This document shows positions 24,201 through 35,310 of a stretch of 64,000 bases of DNA, in pieces. The notes under the pieces were generated by a model, which saw nothing but the letters and a program-made list of their open reading frames with translations, ran no database searches and had not been told where the DNA came from. Within the stretch, counting starts at the first letter, position 1, and the number at the start of each line of letters is the position of its first letter. This DNA comes from Ectocarpus siliculosus (Eukaryota; Sar; Phaeophyceae; Ectocarpales; Ectocarpaceae). The DNA is taken from assembly GCA_000310025.1 (NCBI GenBank), contig FN649734.1, forward strand, positions 3,644,414 through 3,708,413, written 5' to 3'. A program made the translations under genes and the position numbers.

Positions 24201-27200
24201 AGGATCTCATTCCATTCGTGCGATCGAAGGTGAGGGGGCACACGATAGAACGAGACAGGACCGCCGTCAGGGCGACTGCACCTCCCGACGAAGAAGACGT
24301 GGCGCGCGCTGAACTCAATCGAGCGTAGGACGATGACGTTGTGGTCCCGGCACAACCAATGGCTGTGCATCCTCCGAAGCCTGACGGGTAGTTCCTTCGC
24401 CCAAGAGCCGTCGGGACGCAGCAATTCTAGGCGTTCTACAAGACGTTCGTCGACCTCCTCTACCACCAGCTGACCGCTCACACCTACACGCGAGAATTCG
24501 TAGAATCGGCCATCGGCCATTCGGGTGGTCCTGAATGTTCCGCCTGAAGCAAAGGAGACCTCGAACCTGGCTTTGCCAAAGACTCGCCGATAGAGGTTAT
24601 CCTTCGTGATGTCCTCCGGCAAGCGACTTGGTGGCTCCCCGTCAAACAGGACTACGCCTGTCAAGAGATTGACGGTGTACAGATGCCCTTTGTGCTGCGC
24701 CTCAAAACACGCCATGTTGCCAGCTACCGGGTTCCACGCAAGCTGAGTCGGTGCGTCCTTCAGCACCAACCGGATGGCGGTCGTGAGGAACCCGGGGTTG
24801 ATCCTAGCCTCCTGTACAATCTCGCCGCTTCGCTTCGCCAGCACATTCAGGCATCGAACCTGGAGAGCGGAGTTTTCCGCCTCTAGCTCTATCCATCCCT
24901 CTGCAAACAGGCGACGGTTGTGGGCCAGAATCTGTAGCTCGCACAGCTGGGCGGTGTCGGCAGCGGAGAGAGACGCACTACCACCGTAGCACAGTACGCC
25001 GTACATGAAGTACACGCACTGCTTGGCGATCAGGGAAGATACGACCGCGTCTCCGAGCTGGTTCGCCTCAGCTTCGTCGGCCTGGCGGTAGATGTCAATG
25101 GCCCACTTCCGGGGAATCGCCACCAGCTTCGACCGAACAAGATCCTGACAATGGCCGTTCCAGTGGCCGACGTACACCGCCATATCAACAAGAAGCTGCA
25201 TCGCCCGGTGTTGTCGTGGTGTGTGCTCGATCTCCTCGATACGAACCTGACCAAAGAGCAAGCGGGTTGAACAAGTTACGTTCGGAAAACGAATCACGAG
25301 AACGAACTATCGGCGGTCTTACAGTATGACCATTCGGTCATCGCGACGCACTTTATTTGACGACACAACCCTGCACAGCTTCTTTGACGCGTTGATTGTC
25401 CTATCGATACTTTTCCTCGGAATCTTGGTGCAGCCATCGATATCCAGTTTGAAGCAGTCGAGGATACGCACATCAGAGTTCGCGTTGATGCGGGGATTTT
25501 TGAGGTGCACCGCTGGCAGCTGCTACATGTGGTATCGTGAGACATGCATCTACACGTAACGAGATCAAGCGATTGGGTGGCACAGAATATACATGTACGT
25601 AATCGGGTATGTGTAGAGTGCGTTAGTGCAACGCAACGGAAAAAGCTCCGGAACTATACGCATTGCACCTACAAGTGTCGAGTGCAAAATGTCTATCGCG
25701 AGAAGTCACCAAGAACAAGACAAGTCTATTCCAAAGCCCTCAACGTTTGTAGTAGTTGCGCCTCCCGTAATAATGCACCAGATACCTGAAGCTCGTCGAA
25801 TAGCGCGGAAAACATGTCCTCCTGGTCATTTCGCCAGAGCAAGGCCGCCGGGGAGGAATCGGAGAGCTCGCCGATCTGGAAAAGCGCTTGAGACATCAAT
25901 GAGCGAACCGCAGGATGATCCAGAGGCAAGCTGCGATCACGGAGCACCAGGGCTAGCTTACGAAGCTGCTGCAACGGATAGGCCCGCAACGCGCCGAACG
26001 CGAGATACTCCCGTTTGCTGAAACCTACCGCGTCGCCCTGGCTCGCGATTGAAATGTTGCCTCTTTCAGGGCTCGTCTTGCCGATGCCGTACTGCGGCAT
26101 CGCCCATTGCAGCGACTGGTCCTGCCCTAACAACTTCTCCGTGAACCCGCGCACTACCCACTCCGGACGGACCTTCGGCGAAAGCGGGTCGAAGCAGAAT
26201 TGACGAGAAAACGAACCCCCTTGCCACAACATGTAGCCCGGGGCTAGGGAATCTGGGTGCCAAACGCCATCCGAGGGCTCCGTGCATCTTTCCACCATCG
26301 TCTCTGGTTGCCCTAGTTCCTCGCAGTACCCGAGTTGGACGCCCCCGTCGTGACCCCATACCGCAGGTTGATGGCTGTTGTAGTATGCCGACCATAGGTC
26401 CATGTTGGGCGTCTTCACGGCATCCGTGACGTTGGTGTCCCAAGCCCGCGGCAGGAGCATCTGCTGGGCCTGGAAACTCAGGTGCGATAGTGACCGAAAC
26501 TCAGACGGCATGTGCAAGAAGAACAGCACCCGGAGCGCAGCGTCTCTGTCTTGCGGCAACGGCTGTCGCACCGGCAGGAGAGTCTTCGCCTCCCTCACCT
26601 TGCCGTTGACGGTGGCAATCTCGGCTTCAGACCCCCAACAGGCGTGCTTCGCGCTCCTGCACACGCTGCATCGGCGGCATGTGCAACCACCCGGGCAATA
26701 CAGATGCCTACGACAGCCGCGGGTCTTGTTGGATCGTCCGTCAGACAATGTGTCCCTCGAGTCTCTTGCCCGTTCGTATGCTGCTTGGTTCTCAGCTAGC
26801 TCGTCCTCATGCGATTGGAGTTCCATGCGGAGTTGGACGAGCTCCGCTCGCTGGGCTTCCACCTTGGCCCAGTGCGCATCGCGGCGGCGGTTCGCGGCCA
26901 CCACCTCGCTTTCCCATATCCGTTGCAGGTCGGGACTTCCACTTGCCACCTTCAAAGCCAGACTAAACGTCGCCCTCCCTCCATCGGCTAAGGAAAATAT
27001 GGCCTTCTCTATCCCGCGATTGGCAAAAGCCAGGTAGTCTGCCAAGCTCAAAGCAGCGTCGACCGCCAGCCTGTCGGCCAGCACCAAATGCTGAAGATCA
27101 GCCGCCCGTAGACAAACCCCGAACGCCTCCATTTCCTCCGGCCACAGCACGTCCCGAGCTACGGCGAAGGCAACAGCGTACGCTATCAGGCATACCAGGG

Positions 27201-27972
27201 TCTCTCGAGAATGGCGTTCGACCACCATGCAGGAACCACCGTCTCCCGAATGGGCGTCCAGAAAACCGGCAAGCACGGACCTGTACGTATTCACGAGGGC
27301 CTTGAGCTTCACAAGGTCACCAGCCCGTAGTGTCTGAGCGGCACTTTCGATAGCCCCCGAAGCCGAGGTTGTAAAGAGCAGGCCCTCCACTTCCGCCAGT
27401 ACGACCTGCGCTGGTAGTTCCCCGCTCAAGCCATCACGCACAACCCAGCTGGTGATATCGGCAATGCTTTCCGAGGTCAGCGTAGTGTGGATTTCCCTGA
27501 TGAAGCTCGGCAAGGACGAGAGATTCTTAGTGGAACGCGACCGTGCCTCACCTAAGCCTCCTTCACCAGCAGAGGGGCGCGGCAGCGGGGCGGAAAGCAC
27601 CACTTTTGGAAGCCGCAGATGACCATCCGCGAAGGCATCTGTCCTGTTCGAAATCTTGAAGTCGGCAGCGGCCGACACCATGCGCTTCGACCTGAGACTG
27701 CTCAGGCTTTGGCGGGCTTCCTCGACCCTTTTTGCAACCCTCGGCAAGGCGTGGCCATCGTCGGCAAGAACTCCAGCTCGGTGCGCAGCCGACTCCAGCA
27801 TTCGCATGCCTTTGTTGAGGTCCTCTGCGGCCCCTGATAGACGAACAACGTGCTGCTCGAACAAAGTCAGGTAGAAGTCGGCCATCACCACATCGAAGAG
27901 AACTTCCAGCAGATCGGGGCCACCTCGAGGATAGCCGGGAGCGTCGACGTTCCCGTGGCGCATCAGCCCAGC
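17564..27972 (-). CDS. Giant DUF3638/DUF3645 family protein, probable SF2/SecA-like ATPase
   Basis: Minus-strand exons 27972-25786, 25246-22619, 22272-21614, 20988-18981 and 18211-17564 join in compatible phases (0,0,2,0) and code about 2,709 residues ending in TGA. About 3,000 residues is usual for these proteins of fungi, oomycetes and stramenopiles; databases sometimes label them ubiquitinyl hydrolase, but their function is not established. Exon 1 has a Cys cluster (C-x6-C-x3-C-x-C-x2-C-x2-C-x6-C, 26725-26635) and the family block with KREYLAFGALRAYPLQQLRK. Exon 3 is DUF3638: QLNMGEGKT (residue ~1656, motif I) and FDESDELFHHRKQLVYAVG (~1780, motif II). Exon 4 is DUF3645: VPFRASNTPADRSEF, DEARCRGADLKL (motif V-like) and QAAGRLRLLGR (motif VI-like), then an acidic Glu run. 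The last exon carries DDYLRPVDAALVFANGEMVL, a C-terminal family block. The N-terminus is unresolved; an upstream exon may lie at 29170. Confidence 0.85.
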
Positions 27973-29169
27973 CTGAGTACAGAGATACGCGCAACAAAAT
28001 ACCCATGTGGTTAGATTCGCTCTGCAACTGCTGTTTATGCCGTGTATCTGCAATGAACAGCACAATCACTTATTGTTGATCGAAGAAGCACATGTTTGTT
28101 GATTTCAAATTTTTCATGCTCCTCACAGTCGTTCGAGTTCTGTGGACTTCCCGGGAAACATCTTGCAACGCCATTGAAGCAAAAAAGCTTGAAACTACGA
28201 TATGGTTGCTGCAAAACGAGAGGGCGGCTCCAGAGGTTGCGCTTCCCACGCATTCTGGCAAGGACAGACATAGTAATTTAATCTTGTTCGGTGGACCAGC
28301 ATGATGATCCATCGAAGGTACTACCGTAAGAAGGTGCAGATGATTTAAAGTGTGAATATCAGCAGCTCAACCGTTTCCTATTCGTATTGACGACATGAAC
28401 GCCTGAATTGTAGAGTGGGTGCTTGTCCTCTTGTCAACGGTATCGGTATGAATCCACCCAGAAGAATCGCTGCTGCCAAAATTGAGCTGCATTGGCTGCC
28501 GGAAATAGATCTACATACAGCAAATCCAAATCAGCGTGGCCGCCTGCACGACGCATTCGAAATCATTGAACTGAACGTGCGCGGCGTCATCATAAATCAT
28601 ACACGCTCGGCGATCGCCTCTAGTTCCTGGATATTCTTTCTCATTTATACTTAAGCCTCGACGTGATGTGCTGCTTCACGCTAAGAGACACTTCAGTCAC
28701 AACGAACACGTCATCTTCGTGAGAACAATAATTGTCGATATCGATTTCCCCATCGAACTCACTACTCTTGACCGTCTTCCAATCGCTTGCTCCAGTTCGT
28801 AGGGGTTTTTTCCTGGTCTCCGTGATCCTCGCGGATCGACAGCCACTAACTCTACCCAATCAGTGGTCCCCTAGATGAAGTATATTGCGATGTGGGCTAA
28901 ATCGACCAATACCACGAACATGTCGGCGGTGGGAGTTGACCTGATTCGCTTCTGCTCTGTGAAATGCTTCGCGGTCGTAGTAAAATTCACTCGGCCTGTG
29001 ACTCAAGCGCACGTTGCTGCGAACAAAAGCACTTGTACGGTGCCCGTAATGTCAAGGCCTTTTCGGCTCAGTGTAGATCGGACGTATATGTGGAGAAACG
29101 CGCAAGCCCTTGACGACGAGTACTCAAGATGTGTAGAACACGTAGGGCAACAGGCTTCTGGTCGCACAC
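27973..29169. other. Probable intron or intergenic sequence upstream of the giant gene
   Basis: AT-richer sequence with no convincing exon on either strand. If the 29170 exon belongs to the giant gene, this is a 1.2-kb intron. A block of about 20 bp near 28138 (GTGGACTTCCCGGG) recurs near 31096, which hints at a weak dispersed repeat. Confidence 0.4.
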
Positions 29170-29575
29170 CTGAAAAACGGCGAGAGTCAGCGGCCACGCA
29201 GTTTCTCTTGGTCTGCCGCCCGTGTGAAGACCGACGTCGGTGAAGCCTCCTCGAGGTGGGTGACATGCGCTCGCTCCGTCGAGGGCCGCTTTCGCGTCTT
29301 GGAGTAGGGCTTCGATCATGGAAGGGGTCTTTTGGTGACCTTGCTTACCTCCCGCCGCAGTGCGCTTGTCGCCATGCCTCTCACTGGCCTGAGCTAGGCT
29401 CTTGTTGAGGTTTCTGAGCAGAGGGTCAAGGTTCGCCTCTTCAACGATTCCCGCGTGGACGATGGAAGGGCTTCCAACATCCGATCCGTACTGAAGGGTG
29501 CTTGCAGCGCTGGCACATGCAGGCAGATGGCATTGGAAACAAGCAGCAAAAGAGGTCGCCACGGGATAAACCTTT
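29170..29575 (-). CDS. Candidate 5' exon of the giant gene (partial, unrecognised)
   Basis: The minus frame is open from about 29575 and ends at TTTTCAG|GTGTGC (29170) in phase 0, matching the phase-0 acceptor of the giant gene at 27972. Its composition looks coding (blocks LDPLLRNLNKSLAQASERHG and SMIEALLQDAKAALDGAS). There is no ATG near the start of the frame, so if real it is an internal exon with an acceptor near 29500 or 29400. No domain is recognised. It could instead be the end of a separate transcript. Confidence 0.35.
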
Positions 29576-29587
29576 CAAAGTGGGCAA

Positions 29588-29647
29588 CTACTTTTCGAAG
29601 TAGTGACGAACATTACCCTTTACCGGTAATGAAAAAGGTAAAGGGTA
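29588..29647. repeat. Two small hairpins
   Basis: ACTACTT/AAGTAGT (29588-29605) is followed by an 11-bp perfect inverted repeat, TACCCTTTACC (29614-29624) with GGTAAAGGGTA (29637-29647), around a 12-nt loop. The role is unknown. Confidence 0.55.
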
Positions 29648-30282
29648 GTCGGGGTCGGTAAAGTCAATAGTTTGCGGTAAACCTCGCCCCCCACGCCCCC
29701 CCCCTCCAACTTGCGGGGCCCCCTCGGCCGTTGTCTTGCCAAGGGGTAGCTGCCGCAGCTCTCCACACAGACTCCTCCCGAGCTGTAGGTAGCAGACCAC
29801 CTACACTCTGACACACGGACACGAAAGACCACCATGGCTTCTTGGGGCGCGTAATCGAGGGACCCGTGGTGGAGAAGCTGCTCATGGTCTCGTTGACGGA
29901 TTATATGGCTCGTAGATAGATTTATTGGATTGTTCTCTTTTTCTATCCAGTAATTCGTCGGGGAGGAGATGATGAGGAGGCCACATGTATGGTAACGTGA
30001 TAAACTTTGAAGAAAATTCAGCCTCCAACTTGAATTTTGATTTTTTCTTTCTTCTATTGGTAGATTGATAGTGCTGTCAAGATATGGAGCTTTAGACTAT
30101 GGGTGAGCCGCTCAACAAGCAGCCCTCCCTGCATCCTGCTCTCCCGCCCACACACCAACTAACATGTCTATGGCACACAACGCCTACATATTTGCAAAGC
30201 AAAAGGCTGTGCTGTGGTCATCACGTCAACAACGAGTATTTTTCAGTACAAGTATACTGCTTGCTGTTCACTTACCACATTG

Positions 30283-30324
30283 TTCTCTATCGAATACACG
30301 AAGTTCTCTATCGAATGCACGAAG
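30283..30324. repeat. 21-bp tandem duplication
   Basis: TTCTCTATCGAAT(A/G)CACGAAG occurs twice in tandem with one mismatch. Confidence 0.8.
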
Positions 30325-30399
30325 AAGTCGCCAGAACGCCAACAATGTGGGGTCACAGCGTCAAAGCGTCAAAGCATCAAAGCAACAGTGTTTGTGGGT

Positions 30400-30545
30400 G
30401 GTGCACCAGCGCTCCGAGCAGCACACCACCATGAACAAAACAACCTGGAAACCCCGGAGACAATCGATTTTCATCCCCGCTTTTGGCGGAAATTACCGGT
30501 CGGTAAAGCCGATTGCTGGTTTCGGTGTGTTACCGGGTCTGACCC
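30400..30545 (+). repeat. Dispersed repeat family, copy 2
   Basis: This aligns with the reverse complement of 1600-1812. It includes ACCGGTCGGTAAAGCCGATT and is preceded by a CACACCACCATGAAC block present in both copies. Confidence 0.55.
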
Positions 30546-33221
30546 GGATAATGTACATCATTGCTTCGCTTCGAAGTGTAGAAGTCGGTCTGCGATGGTG
30601 CGCGGTAGGTACACAAGTAGCTGCAAAGTTTGGCCACACATTCCGGCACCAAAACTCATAATACTCCATGGAACGCCATGGAAGTTCCACGACATGCAAT
30701 GGAGTCCCACGGTGCGGAAACATTGCGTGCAAAAAACGTTTACGATGGAGAGTTCCACGGTTATTGCTCCGGGATTCCCCTGCAGTATCGCTGTCGGGAA
30801 GTGGTAACTCAGCAATAGCGTTCGCGTAGCAGGAATGCGTACATTGCATCTACAATGTGCGGCCACACGTAGTTAGGGTATCCGTAGATTTTCACGAAAA
30901 AATCGGAAATTCGACGTTTTCCACAGACTATTTCCATTGAAACTGAACAAATGCGGCGTGATCCACGGGAAACCACGGGGTATTCCATCGCGTCTCACGG
31001 GAAATTGCACCGTCCTTTCCAAGGATGTTCACAGGGAATTTGCCACGCGTTTCCAGGGCGACGCTACTGGTTCATTTCGTGCGTTCGATATTCCTGTGGA
31101 CTTCCCGGGGCGTCCAGGGCACCCCACATCAAGAGGTTGGATGTCTTGCGGAGAACCCACTCCGTGGAACTCCATGCACCATCATTTGACTTCTCGGAAT
31201 GACTCGCACAAGCCCGTTGCGTATTTGAATATGATAAGTAGCTCGGGTTGCAACATGGTCACTCCGCGGGTAAACCTGTGGTGACTGCTGGAGCCGATGT
31301 GGCCAAGATTTTCGAATTTCCTCAGTGAAGAATTGGTGTGCTTCAAAACATAAATATAATAACAGTGTGGAGGGCCACATGCTCCATGCACCGTGTGTCG
31401 CCACCGCAGGTGAACAAAGTTCTCGAAGTGACTGCGGGGGGAAGCGAGAATGAAGATGGACATCCCCAAGTCACTGTTCCATTCGGATCTCCGCACGTGG
31501 CGTATCGAGATTCACTCCCTAGCCGTTATACAAGTTGGCGGAACGACATAAGAAAACGCCTACAGCGTTCGACGAGTGACCATTGGCAACATAACCTTGT
31601 ATCCCCATGTTTCCCCCCTCAAATGTGATGGTGTTGTGATCTATTTCACGGACGCTATTGCGGTCCCACCACAATGTATCTGATTGCACACAATAATATC
31701 GAGCCGACTGTCGCAGGTCATCAATGACACGCTATATTCTATTGAGTGAAAACGTGGCTTTTTCACCCGGGTGGTGGTGGACTTAGAGATGAGGTTGAGT
31801 TCACCTCAAAAGCTATGCTCACGTACCGCATGCAATTTCGCATAATTGAACAGGCCTTTAAACGAGGTAATGCAAAGTGCCGTGGAATGTTTCGGTTCGC
31901 TTGGCGACGATTGTAGGCCTGCAGCCACTCCCCACGCCTCTCCCAGGTGTCCAAAACGAGATCCGATGAGTAGAAATATCTATATTTGCATGCCGATATA
32001 GCCGCTGGAGGGTCCCACAACATTTTTTGGGGAATTTCCTTCGTGGCGTTTATGAAGATGATTCGGGTTCCCGTAACAGTCAATGAATATATAATAGGGA
32101 ATTCCTATTAATATATTGAATGTTGCGATCTTCTACAGTAGACACTTGCCCTGGTGCTTCTGAGACACTTGGATGTTGGCCCCGTTCGAGGCTGCAATGC
32201 CGATAGGCGCTTCGGTGAGAAGTCAAATGAAAGATGACTCGGACGATGTGTTGCTGCCTTCATTCGAGACATTCAATATGTGAATGTAGGAGGAAGACTT
32301 TCAGCGGCTCGGCGAAGCCCTATCTCTTTAAGATAATTACAGCTTCTCACCGATGGTGGAACCGGTGAGTACGGCGGAATGAATATATTTTCAACACACT
32401 TGAACAGTAGAATGAAGATCATATTCACATTAAATTATTGTGTCGAACACATGGGAACGGACGCTAATGCCCTTACTCTAGCGTTCATGGATAAGGCCCT
32501 GTTTGAATCGATTAAATTTCGTGTTTCGTGTGCGGGCGAAATGTATCCATTGGTTGATGTGGATCACAAGAGGACACCACCGACTATCATACAAGTGAGA
32601 CACAAACAAGTGAATTGTCCGTCGAGGAGAAACAGACGATATGGGTGAACGCAGTAGTACCAGCAGTGAAAGCCAGAAGTGCAGGCACAAGAGTTTTCAC
32701 CAACGATCGGAACAGTGTCCGCGCCACTTTTGCCTGTTGTTTGCTGAGAAGTAGGAAAAAAATCTGCAAATTGTCACGGTAGCATGAACGGGCGCTAAAT
32801 ACTGAGAATCATTCCATTTCACGATGGTTTGAGGAGGGCTAGGGTATACCCCCGGGTGTACCTGAATCATTGGCGGAGCCCCTCTAGAGCTCCGCCTCAA
32901 CACGTGTTTTGGGTAATCGCTCACTGTTAACACGGCCAATCTCGGAAGAGGAACTTTGACCCACCCGCTAAGAAGCAACCAGTGTGTGAGTCAAAGCATG
33001 AGAGGTAGATCTGGATAGATCTTGCCTAGACCCCCCTTGCTAATCCCACTTGATTAGACCTACAGGGCTAGACCCACCGGGATTGTATCCCTTTTGCTAG
33101 CCCCCAACTTGAATCCAACGGTAAGATACCATGAAACTGACCATGAAATGGATGAAACTAATTGAACCCTAGCCAGTGCTTGTTACGCTAACACATGAGT
33201 GAGCTACCCTAAGCGATAGCG
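30546..33221. other. Intergenic, nothing recognised
   Basis: AT-rich to balanced sequence with only short, overlapping frames. There is a local excess of CCATGG/CCACGG-like words between 30660 and 31180, without a clear repeat unit. Confidence 0.4.
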
Positions 33222-33491
33222 TTATAACCACTGTGACAAAATCAATTGAACAGACCACCGTTCCACCCACCCGTTACCATCACCATACCTGGGAGGGTTC
33301 AACCAGCGCAAAGCGAGCTTCCAGTTGTCGAGGCCGACAAGCGACAGGTTCCGGCGCACGAGAGGCCCGCCCAGGGCGCACGGGCTACCAATGGCGAGCA
33401 GTGCACAACCATACTCGGGGAACCACTTCACACTTTTGCCGTCGTTCAGAAACGCAGAGGTCTTGGTCAGTGCTGAATGCCAGTCGACCAC
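33222..33491 (-). CDS. Short unrecognised ORF, possible exon
   Basis: An 89-residue minus frame with locally raised GC and protein-like character (blocks FPEYGCALLAIGSPCALGGP and LVGLDNWKLALRWLNPP). A GT donor follows the NPP block (GTATGG). No family is recognised. It may be an exon or gene fragment together with 34205-34456 on the same strand, but no phase-linked path was found. Confidence 0.25.
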   Translation of the reverse strand: MVDWHSALTKTSAFLNDGKSVKWFPEYGCALLAIGSPCALGGPLVRRNLSLVGLDNWKLALRWLNPPRYGDGNGWVERWSVQLILSQWL

Positions 33492-34204
33492 CTCGAGGAG
33501 GTCATCGCACCCTGGGAGTTCCTGTGGACGTCAAGCCGAAACGGAAGACATGTGAAAAGATCGACTTGCGTTCGAAATATCAACCGTTAATGAAGTGAAA
33601 ATGGAATAACCCTCCCCTTTTTCGAGTGTTGTTGATTGCTGTTACGGGAAAAAAGTCCGCAATTGTACGCGGAACCCGACTGGCTGGCGGCGAGTCGATT
33701 CTTTCCTTCACGGTCTTCTGTGCATGCTTACAGCAATACTGGTTGGTTACGTCCGATAGGTCGCTCGAACCTCCACAACATGTGATTCTATGCATACGGC
33801 TGTAATAGTTTGCTCCTCCACCTTGCTAGTTGAACTGTTGCTTATGGCGGATGGCGGGATTTGGAGCCGGTGTTCTCTTCCGCTCAAATCAGACACATCT
33901 TCCTTGATACCGAACTAAAGAGGGAGAACCATCGTTTTCGACAGGTGTTGGGGAGATTGCATCCATCACGCCGGGTTTCACAGACAGTACGACATCTTTG
34001 AACCGAATCATTTGAACCGAAAACGACCAGGACGCACGAAGTTCGTTCTTTTCTCATAACGATGGTTTTCGATGCAGACCACGGCAAATAAATGCGCCCA
34101 GCAGCACGTAGCCGTTGTTGAGATATGCCCCAGTTTGAGGAATGGTTCGTCGTGGAGCTTTCTATGTTTTTCTTTTACAACCAAACGGCAACAACCCGTA
34201 CTGA

Positions 34205-34456
34205 TCATTCATTGAGGTTGATCACCTTCATGTTGGAGCAATGGTTCGACAATAGCCGGACGAAACCTGCCACAGCCCCAATACTCTGCTGCTCGGGAAA
34301 TGGTTCCCCCTTGAACTGAAAAATGCTGGAGAGCTGCGCCTCGGTCACCTCCGAGGCCATAGCGTCAAACACCTCCAGGCTTTCGAGAGTCGGACGGACG
34401 CAGGCAGCCATGCAGCAAAACGAAATGAGCCGCTTCCGAAGTGGAAAAAAAATCAT
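34205..34456 (-). CDS. Short unrecognised ORF with leucine-rich-repeat-like spacing
   Basis: An 83-residue minus frame. The stretch ACVRPTLESLEVFDAMASE and the end SNMKVINLNE have L-x-x-L-x-V spacing reminiscent of LRR proteins, and the GC content is higher than around it. It is too short to assign and could be a decayed exon. Confidence 0.3.
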   Translation of the reverse strand: MIFFPLRKRLISFCCMAACVRPTLESLEVFDAMASEVTEAQLSSIFQFKGEPFPEQQSIGAVAGFVRLLSNHCSNMKVINLNE

Positions 34457-34879
34457 TTAGACAGGCAGAGACCGTCTTTGATATGGTTTATATGTGCATG
34501 GACATCCAATCAACAACGAACAGTTTCCAAATGTACAGTATGTAGTACTGGAGGTTTTCGAAACGAGGGAAAGTGAACCAAACAAGGGCAGCCCACACAG
34601 AGTTGGGGAACAGGTTCTATTATTTCATTCTGCGTCCTCACCGTCAAGCTCAGCATAGACTAGTAGGAACAGTTTAGAATTCCATCCACCTTGAGCGCTG
34701 CTGCTCAACCCCAACTTGATTTCTTCGTGCAGCTTCAATTTCCCGTATCTTCATTGAGGGTCCTATTTTGGCGGGCCGGTAACTATGTATATACTCATAC
34801 CAGTCATTGTCACACGCGCGACTAGCAATTCAGCTTTTATGTAGCTGGTAACGATGAGAACTCCGCAGCACGACTAACA

Positions 34880-35310
34880 TCGGGCATACGAAAGACCGAG
34901 CGAGCTGCGAAGGAACCATCAGTCAAGTCCCTCGGTGTTCGTCGATTCCCCACTCTTCGATGCAAAAGTTCTGGAAATGTTCATTCGACACCGGCTCTAT
35001 TTCGGCGCTTTGGTTTTCTAATTCCCTTCTCGTCTTTGTTTATTGCCCTCTTGTCCCTCGCGGGTACCGGCCATCGAGCAAGGTGAAGCTGCAAACGTAA
35101 GAAATACGCGCACCATCCGATCGGGCTGTACGAAAGACCGAGCGTGCTGCGAAATAATCAGCGGTCATCCAACTCGTTGATGCTTGAATCAGCACTGTTC
35201 GCTCGAAAAGTTCTGTAAGTTCTGTAAGGTTCCTGCGACACTGGCTCTATTTCGACGCTTCACGTTTTTTTTCGTCCTTTCTTATCCCTCTCGGGTAGCT
35301 GCCATGGATC
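34880..35310. repeat. Imperfect tandem duplication, period about 242 bp
   Basis: Unit 1 (34880-35121) and unit 2 (35122-35310) share CGAAAGACCGAGCG(A/T)GCTGCGAA, AAAAGTTCTG, CGACAC(C/T)GGCTCTATTTCG and the TCCCTC(G/T)CGGGTA block. The copies are clearly diverged and non-coding. Confidence 0.75.

Noticed and set aside
23416-24328. Plus-strand frames of 140-200 residues opposite the giant gene
   Set aside because: They are shadows of the 876-residue minus-strand exon, which has clear family similarity.
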